This document shows, in pieces, positions 57,903-64,000 of a stretch of DNA of 64,000 bases. The DNA comes from Morchella semilibera (lineage: Eukaryota; Ascomycota; Pezizomycetes; Pezizales; Morchellaceae): the NCBI GenBank assembly GCA_009192285.1, contig WBVU01000005.1, forward strand, positions 1,496,768-1,560,767, read 5' to 3'. Position numbers and translations under genes: made by a program. The first letter of the stretch is position 1. The number at the start of each line of letters is the position of its first letter. Under the pieces are notes generated by a model. It worked only from the letters and a program-made list of their open reading frames with translations. It was not told where the DNA came from and made no database searches.

Positions 57903-58837
57903 GTACGTATTATGTCTTCTTTTTTTGCTATTTTTCTTCTTTTCTTCTTTTGGTTTTCTTCTCGAGCTGTGGAGACACAATGTTTTACGGGATGGGGGGA
58001 CATCGTAGCGTCAGCACGTCACGGTTCCGGTGCGTCCGAATGCTCCATCCCCGCCGTTGACGCCTGCGGGTAGGGCAATGTAGGGGGGCTGGGCGCCGTG
58101 AATGTGGGTGCGTCCGCTGATTTCAACGGTCTGGCACTGGGTGGAGGTCATGGAACCGACGGCTGTGGCTGGTTGGCCAAAGTTGCCCCTTTCTACCTTA
58201 GGAAATCTATACCTTCTCCCTCCCCTTATCCTATCGCATGGGAGAGTGTTATCCGACATCTTCTAGGAAAGCGACCACATCTTGCTTTTGGTGCTTCTCG
58301 CTACTATCCCCTTCAATCCATCGTGCTCTTGGCGGGCTCCTTGGACTTGAACTGGATCAAGTGCTCGAACCATTCCATCTGCCTGAATGCCCGCTACTTG
58401 ATGATTCTTGGATTCATGTTTTTCTCTTGCTGTTATCTGTCTTTCTCTGCTTATATTAGCACCTTGACGACGTCTGGAGCAAGCGAGCTGTCCGACGATC
58501 TCCGGGCGTTGCTGGGCTGGTTAATACGTTTCTAGGATCGTAGCTTACCGGCTGGGAATCGGCGGCGAGGGAAGCGGGATAGGTCTGTGGCGGATGGGCA
58601 GGGCAGGGGCGGAGAAGGGACATGTATCGGCGGTGATCATAGCACCAATAGTATCAACTCGCACAACATCACTGCACACAACCTTAGCGTTACGTTCGCG
58701 GGTGCTGAGCTAGCAGACTCGCCCGCAAAAAAAAAGAAGGAGAAGGAGAAGAAGAGTGTAGGTACTCTCTACCTCCCAACATATCAGTCACTGACATGTA
58801 GCGATAGGAGATACCTACATACGAATCTTTTGTAGCC
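57903..58837 (+). other. Probable further exons, order unresolved
   Basis: Two coding-like pieces stand out. Around 58330-58410 a frame reads ALGGLLGLELDQVLEPFHLP then ECPLLDDSWIH. After a T-rich gap ending TATATTAG at 58458, the frame HLDDVWSKRAVRRSPG then VAGLVNTFLGS runs to a stop near 58535. They could be joined by an intron of about 42 bp. I could not link them to the exons on either side. A lysine-rich segment (AKKKKEKEKK) lies near 58725-58755. Confidence 0.35.
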
Positions 58838-59933
58838 ATGTACCACACCATGGCACCGAGGACGAAGCTACAAGATCATCTCTTTGATGCCGTACAGATT
58901 GCCGAGACAAACCCACTGCTGCTTCGATGGGTGGTGGATCTGCAGATTCAAAGGTTTGCAAAGCTTTGGGTGATGTGGTTTACAGCAGCGCTCGCTGCAG
59001 GTGTGGTGGAGCCGGAGAGGGATGCTGAGCTCGAGATGGCTGCTGAGAGGTTCTTCGGAGTGTGTTTATCGTACTGACGTCTCCCTCGTTCTGGTTTTTG
59101 GTTATGCTAACGGTTACGAGTAAAGCTAGCAGATGAGCAGGATGCACGTACCGTCGAAGCCTATCGCAAGGTTGAGGCTGCCTTCCTTCGTACGCCTAAC
59201 GTATGGTGATGAGAACGGCTATAGCTCGGATATGCACTTTGGGGAAGTGTACTTCAAGTCCTCTATCTCTGCCCTGTGAGTCAACTTCAGTGGAGCTAGG
59301 CCCTGTGGGATTCTAATAGGGTCGAGGCCGTAGGTTGTCACTGATACAGTATCTACCCCGTCTACAGCCGCTGATGGAAGGTTGGTTTGATTGCAACGTG
59401 TGGAGCTGGGTTATAGATCAGTGCTTTTGGGGGTTGGAGGGTGTTACACTGTCTCGGTATGTATATCTTTATCTTTACCTTTGTTGACGATGCCGACACA
59501 CAGTAGTAAAGAGATTCGTGTGCTTGCCTCCCCCGAAAACCGTGTACACTGTGACGGCATCATGTTGTCCTCCGTTGATGGCATGCCTATCGAGTTTGGG
59601 TGTGTGGAGGTTGCCCATAGCAGCAAGCGCACATGTGATGAAAGTAAGGTGGTCGGTATAATGAAGTGTATGTTGGACCGCCTGGTTGAGCTGGTGGGTG
59701 GTGATGAGGCAGTTGTTCCGAGGTTATGTGTGGTAGGCATCGTGTGTAAAGGCTGGAGTGTGCGGGTTGGGCGGATGTGCATGGTGGAGGGCGTGTATGT
59801 ATTGCGGTGGGGGCCTGTACGGGGGGTTCCAGTAACAGTGGAAAACATCAGGAAGGTCTGGGAGGTTGCGAGGGGGATGATCGCAGTGAAGGTGTGTTTA
59901 CCTCAAGTGGTTGTAACCATAGGCTCATATTGA
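58838..59933 (+). CDS. Fungal-specific multi-exon protein with EGWFD...W motif, possibly PD-(D/E)XK-like
   Basis: Exons: about 58838-59068 (frame QDHLFDAVQIAETNPLLLRW to AAERFFGVC), a piece near 59126-59200 (DEQDARTVEAYRKVEAAFLR), then 59334-59456 and 59504-59933. The intron between the last two is 47 bp, GTATGT...ACACAG. The firm part reads LQPLMEGWFDCNVWSWVIDQ, CFWGLEGVTLSR, then KEIRVLASPENRVHCDGIML, GMPIEFGCVEVA and KVVGIMKCMLDRLVELVGGD, to a stop at 59931. The EGWFD-x-NVW signature, followed about 45-60 residues on by a D-G-I and E-F-G-x-x-E pattern, recurs in an expanded family of fungal proteins I know only as uncharacterised. The spaced acidic residues recall PD-(D/E)XK nucleases, which is tentative. 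The junctions between 59068 and 59334 are not settled; a frame change near 59200 needs either a 58-bp intron or a break. Confidence 0.6.
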
Positions 59934-60729
59934 GAATAGAATGTTGTGAAGGAGTGTCATCGGGCGGTGAGTGAGTATTTTGAGGCGGTAGTGGAAGGAG
60001 ATATCTGATATTCGGTGTTGGTCCCGGCTTAGGGCTAGGGTTGTGGTTGATTTTCTCAGATTTATCGTCTTTTGGTGGCTGCCTTGCATGTATAAAGCGT
60101 CAGAAATAGTATAGTTACTTCACATCCTTGCTTTCTACATTATCGTATTACACGCCTGGGCAGGGTCATGTTATACACTTTGGTCCTTATGTTCTTTGTT
60201 GCTGGCTTCAATCGTGTTCATGTTAAATGGAGAAACTTCACATTGCTACTTCAAATGTTACATAATATTTTTTTATAAGCTTAATAAATTCCTGATGCAT
60301 GAAATCAAAGGCCAAGCACATGCACCCTTATTCCTAGTACTCATGGTACGTACACTGCCCCTCCCCTTAAATAGCACCGAAATACATGATGAAACTCAAA
60401 CTAAGCCCACCCCAAGACCACAAGCCAAGACCACATATAGCTCAACTAAGATGTTTGTAAAGTTGGATTCATTTCGGAGTAATTCTTGCCATCGTTCGTT
60501 CCCCACTCAATAATTTGTGATGGCGCATGCTGAGTGTGGACCCTGACTCATGGGACACTTCCAGGGACCGGAACAGCTGCCGCGGGGGCATCTATGAAGG
60601 GAAATACCTCCACAATTTTATTGTCCTTAGCGAGTTAGTATACACGCTCCTTTGAAGGTGTTCTATCGGTATATATATACTTAAGGTTTGTGCAGAGCTA
60701 ACGGTAAACTTTACCTCATTCCCACCATT

Positions 60730-60930
60730 TCATCCAGTGACTGCGAATCCATTGTTAAGGTCCGCACAACCAACAGCGCCGTTGGTACCCGGATGCCAAC
60801 CCTGACGGTCATCGTAGCAGGACTGGCCGGTGTTACCGCTCTTGTCCTGGTAACAAACACGAATGTTTGCCCCTTTGTCGGAGGTGAAGCTGTAGGAAGC
60901 CAGCGGCGAGCGAGTGAGCATTGCCTGCAT
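60730..60930 (-). CDS. One-blade fucose-specific-lectin-like frame, 66 aa
   Basis: From ATG 60930 the frame reads MQAMLTRSPLASYSF, then ANIRVCYQDKSGNTGQSCYD, then DRQGWHPGTNGAVG and ends GFAVTG. The pattern IRV-x-YQD-x-x-G ... CYDD-x-x-GW-x-x-G matches one blade of AAL/FleA-type fucose-binding beta-propellers (PF07938), which normally have six such blades in over 300 residues. The stop at 60730 is followed by no further blade in frame. It is therefore either a fragment of a lost gene, one exon of a longer one, or a single-blade protein that oligomerises. The Arg of IRV, used for fucose binding in the family, is present. Confidence 0.5.
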   Translation of the reverse strand: MQAMLTRSPLASYSFTSDKGANIRVCYQDKSGNTGQSCYDDRQGWHPGTNGAVGCADLNNGFAVTG

Positions 60931-61059
60931 AGTGAATAAGGATGAAGTGTTTGCTTGAGTAGTAAGTTTATGTATATGAATGCGCAATTGCGGCCCTGAT
61001 GGGTGAACCTGAATGTGACTGGGGAAGAATACAGAAATACATATGTTTCAACCCAAGTG

Positions 61060-61490
61060 AGACCATGCTGCTTGAACGTATGGCGCGAGAAGGCATAGAG
61101 GGTGAGTGTGTAAACCTCAAAGGAATCCTTTTTGTATGGGAATTAGACCATTGGGCTAGGCGCTAGTACATACAATTATGGGAGTAGATTTCCCAATTCC
61201 TATAGACTAATTGGCTACGGGGCGGAATTTTCTCTTTCCCATACAAAAAAGGTGGCTCTGGAGTTGAGACACCCCCCTCTACCCTCGCCCAACATGTACT
61301 ATGAAGGGTTACGATGAGTTCCCGATACGAATTATGGCTCGAGAAGCTATGGAGGGCAGGTGCGTAAACCCCGGCGCGTTATGCACGGCGCTAGTACAAC
61401 TACGGGAGAATGTATCTATTGTACATAGATTTTATAGGATAGACTGATTGGCTGCAACCGCCGAAGTTTACACATACCTTCTCAAGCCAC
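61060..61490 (+). repeat. Local tandem duplication, two diverged copies
   Basis: TATGGCGCGAGAAGGCATAG near 61079 is matched by TATGGCTCGAGAAGCTATGG near 61333. GCGCTAGTACATACAATTAT near 61162 is matched by GCGCTAGTACAACTACGGGA near 61390. The offset is about 230-255 bp. Copy 1 is interrupted by a short inverted-repeat segment absent from copy 2. Confidence 0.6.
61127..61252. mobile_element. Inverted-repeat segment in the tandem duplication
   Basis: CCTTTTTGTATGGGAA at 61127 and TTCCCATACAAAAAAGG ending at 61252 are inverted repeats of 16-17 bp, 126 bp overall. Parts of the interior are shared with the second tandem copy, so either only the arms are extra or the second copy lost them. Confidence 0.5.
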
Positions 61491-62339
61491 ACTTGACTAC
61501 AGTCGGGTGGCGGCTGCCCCTGTCAAGTGGGCGTGGGGATCCCAGCTCTTGCATAATGAGCGGGCCGCCCCCACAGATCCACAACGGCGGGTCGTGTTCA
61601 ATACATAGTACATACCCGGGGCAGGGAAGCATAAAAGCGCCCTAGCAGGGGTCAAAGTGGTGGCTACCAGAAAACGATGTTCAGGTTCTTCTTGCCTTCC
61701 CCGAGTATCTATGAAATCTTGATAGGTATCTTGTGTAACAGCCGTACTTCAAGACACAAAGGAATAAATATACAAAACATTGCAGTTGGACGATGAGGGT
61801 TGGGATATATTATCCTGGTATGAGTCGAAAACTTATAAAAGCTCACCGGTATCGCAAGCAACCAGCAAACTTCACCAATCTCCTGTAGAAAAACAATACG
61901 TCGTGATTGAATCGAGCATATATAACTCCTTTCGACAAGGTGGGCAGAGTAGACTCCCAGAATTAACATACTTGTTCGATTTAATTTCATACTGCTAGCT
62001 GTTTTTGGGTATCCTCTGTGCCAATCGGTTGCAATATGCGCCGTGTACGACATCTCAGAGGCTGTGCGGCTACTTCCTTGCGGCTTTCCGAGCTATATAA
62101 GAGGCAGAGCTCTGCCTGCCATCGATCTTGTATCTTTGATGGGCAGAGGCCGCATGTAGGGTGTTGATTGCACGCTCATCAACTCGCGTGCGCCACAATG
62201 TGCAAATGTTGTAACATTGTATTAACACCATTTAAGCGGAGCTTAGAGTTGGCCTCAAGATGTTTAGCCCTGTTTTGTATTTTTTTCATCCTGTTCCCGA
62301 GTTTCTCGACGGAAAGCGCGAGTTGAGGCTCTTGCCAAA

Positions 62340-62349
62340 CCCTAACCCT
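62340..62349 (-). repeat. Telomere-like motif
   Basis: CCCTAACCCT, followed about 30 bp on by ATTTATTTATACTTCACACA, the same companion motif as at 23679 and 19082. Confidence 0.6.
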
Positions 62350-62775
62350 GATTAGGAACTTAGTAATTTATTTATTTATACTTCACACATGTATGTAGCC
62401 CTGGGAGGTAGTAATGCTCAATTGTATTTCAGAGGATCTCGAGAAAAGGCCTCAAGTATATGTATCCATTAGAAGGGATAACTAAAGTATATGTATGGCC
62501 TCGAGTCTTGCGCTGTGCTACTCAACATACGGGACCCAGCAATACATAATAAAGCTCCAATCAGGGAATTGAGTGTCGGTTGCCCCACTTTTCAGAATAG
62601 TATCACAACAGAGGCTTTCATTTTCAAAACTCCTACAACCAAGAGTCTCTGATAAGAACGACAAACAGAGAAATACTCCAGGACAGAATATTAACACAAT
62701 ACTGTCCCTCCCTTTCTTTGAACACAATTCAGACTTTAATAGTCCCCCCAATTAACACCTCAAAGTCGTTCTACC

Positions 62776-63804
62776 ATGTCCACGTCTGGTAATGGTTTTG
62801 GTAGCCCGATCCCAGAAGTGTGGAGCGGGCCCTCGAATTCTTCCGTATGTCCGCACCCCCCCCCCCCCGCCCTCCGTCCCACAAGATCTACCCGCTCTAA
62901 TTACAACCGCGCCCTCAGGTAGGCAATCCGTCCTCGCACAGGACCCGGCTGCGCCTGGGACCCCCTACACCCCGCTCCAGGGCTCCAAAGAACCCCCCAC
63001 ACCTACAACCCCCTGCCCCCCCCGACTCACTACCGACCAGTCCCAACCCACAACCCCTGGAATCGTATTCTGCACCGATGTCGCCATCCTCCACTCCGTG
63101 ATCGGCGCTCTTCAAGCTGAGCTCAATGCCACCGCCAGTGTCAACAGTAACCTCGCCGCCTCCGTTTCCCGCCTCCAGGCCGAGCTCAACGCAACCACCA
63201 GCGTCAACAATCACCTCGCCGCAACCGTAGCCCGTTTCCAAGCCGAGCAGGCGTTCCCCACTCCTGCAACCACCACTCCGACCGCCACCCCCGCTCCCAC
63301 TACCATGACCAGTACCCCCTTTCCATGCTCGCACCCAGACCACCCACGTACCATCGCCTCTGGACGTGGCGCCGCTTCGGTGGAGGTCTTCCAGAAGACC
63401 GCCAAGACGAACTGGCACGGGCGTCTCGGCCGTACCCACATGACCGAGGTTGACGCTCTCCCCGCTGCAGCGCTAACCGAGCTCGACAGCTTCCTACGGC
63501 GAAAGCTGTACCAACTTTACCCCCGCGGTGGTAGCTGCTCGGCGCCTGAGGTGGACACTATTTTGCGAGTCTTGCAACGCTGGGGCTCCGGCTGGAGGAC
63601 AGAAGCCCGTATGCAGATCTGCCTGACTTTAGTGATGAGACCACAAGAGATGCCGCCACATCCTGGAGAGGGAGGCACTGGGTGGGGTGGTACTATTCCC
63701 GTGATGCCAGGTATGTGGGGTACTGGAAGGGGTATGCGGTAGAGACGCTACTTGAGCTAGCAAAGTACAGGGGACTGCTTGATGATGAAGGGTTTCTTAT
63801 ATAA
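62776..63804 (+). CDS. Uncharacterised proline-rich coiled-coil protein, frame disturbed by a C run
   Basis: ATG 62776 reads MSTSGNGFGSPIPEVWSGPS then NSSVCPHPPPP and soon meets a stop at about 62920. Across the run of C near 62855-62868 a different frame carries on, with SVPQDLPALITTAPSGRQSV to beyond 63500. The middle has two copies of LQAELNATASVNSNLAASV / LQAELNATTSVNNHLAATV, a coiled-coil repeat. Later comes TNWHGRLGRTHMTEVDALPA then ALTELDSFLRRKLYQLYP. A third frame from about 63618 (DLPDFSDETTRDAATSWRGR, HWVGWYYSRDARYVGYWKGY) runs to TAA 63802 and is plainly coding; an intron of about 85 bp (donor GTAGCT near 63530, acceptor ATGCAG) would join it. I recognise no family. Either the C run is a sequencing-length error or the gene is out of frame. 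Confidence 0.6.
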
Positions 63805-64000
63805 AGTGGAATAATTTGGCCGGGGAATGAGGAACGGTGTGCTTTGGGAGAGGGAGGAGAGGGAGGAGAGGGGAGTGGAGGGGAGGCATGGGCAGGTAAT
63901 CAATCATATTGCAGACAAGATTCTATAGTTGGACGATCCGTTTCCCTAAATTATTATTAATAACCCGCGATACAATACATCGCTCGTAGGTGGTGCTAAC
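63805..64000. other. G/A-rich downstream region
   Basis: A GGGAGAGGGAGGAGAGGGAG-type tract at about 63846-63888 follows the last gene, then AT-rich sequence to the edge. No further gene is seen. Confidence 0.5.

Overview
The window looks like a stretch of a filamentous ascomycete genome, most likely a Pezizomycete such as a truffle or morel relative. The reasons are intron-bearing genes with short GT-AG introns (mostly about 45-75 bp), TTAGGG-type telomere-like motifs scattered inside the sequence, long gene-poor intervals packed with small inverted-repeat DNA elements, and gene families typical of such fungi: STAND-like N-terminal domains with ankyrin repeats, F-box/ankyrin proteins, BBE-type FAD oxidases, and a large fungal membrane-protein family. 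The species assignment is an inference. I found no tRNA, rRNA, CRISPR array or recognisable LTR, LINE or virus-like element.

Layout. 1-3.5 kb: a minus-strand gene running off the left edge, with a STAND-type N-terminal domain followed by at least 20 highly alike ankyrin repeats. 3.5-17 kb: no convincing gene, but a G-quadruplex motif, three small TIR elements (MITEs), a degenerate GGTTCAGTT-rich element, an 82-bp hairpin-bearing tandem array and a 32-bp minisatellite. 17-21.3 kb: a coiled-coil protein, two divergent F-box/ankyrin genes and a decayed third copy. 21.3-29.8 kb: gene-poor, with paired MITE families, a kinase-like relic and a clear nested insertion. 29.8-31.2 kb: a five-exon gene that joins a jacalin-like lectin domain in frame to a BTB/POZ domain. 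33.9-34.7 kb: a three-exon orphan gene. 38.6-40.7 kb: a two-exon membrane protein. 41-49.9 kb: mostly empty, with foldback elements. 49.9-51.7 kb: a five-exon secreted FAD-linked oxidase. 53.1-56.0 kb: a six-exon serine-esterase/ankyrin gene with a MITE in its first intron. 57.6-59.9 kb: exons of one or two fungal-specific genes. 60.7 kb: a one-blade fucose-lectin-like reading frame. 62.8-63.8 kb: an uncharacterised coiled-coil gene whose start is disturbed by a C homopolymer.

How the genes fit together. There are no operons and no obvious biosynthetic cluster. The common theme is recognition and quality control: an NLR-like ankyrin receptor candidate, an esterase-ankyrin protein of the kind used in fungal STAND architectures, F-box and BTB adaptors that in other systems feed ubiquitin ligases, and two lectin folds. 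The lectin-BTB fusion is the most interesting item: by analogy with F-box lectins it could be a glycan-reading CUL3 adaptor, but this is inference from architecture only. Exon coordinates were derived by hand from splice consensus, reading-frame arithmetic and domain continuity; none has transcript support here.
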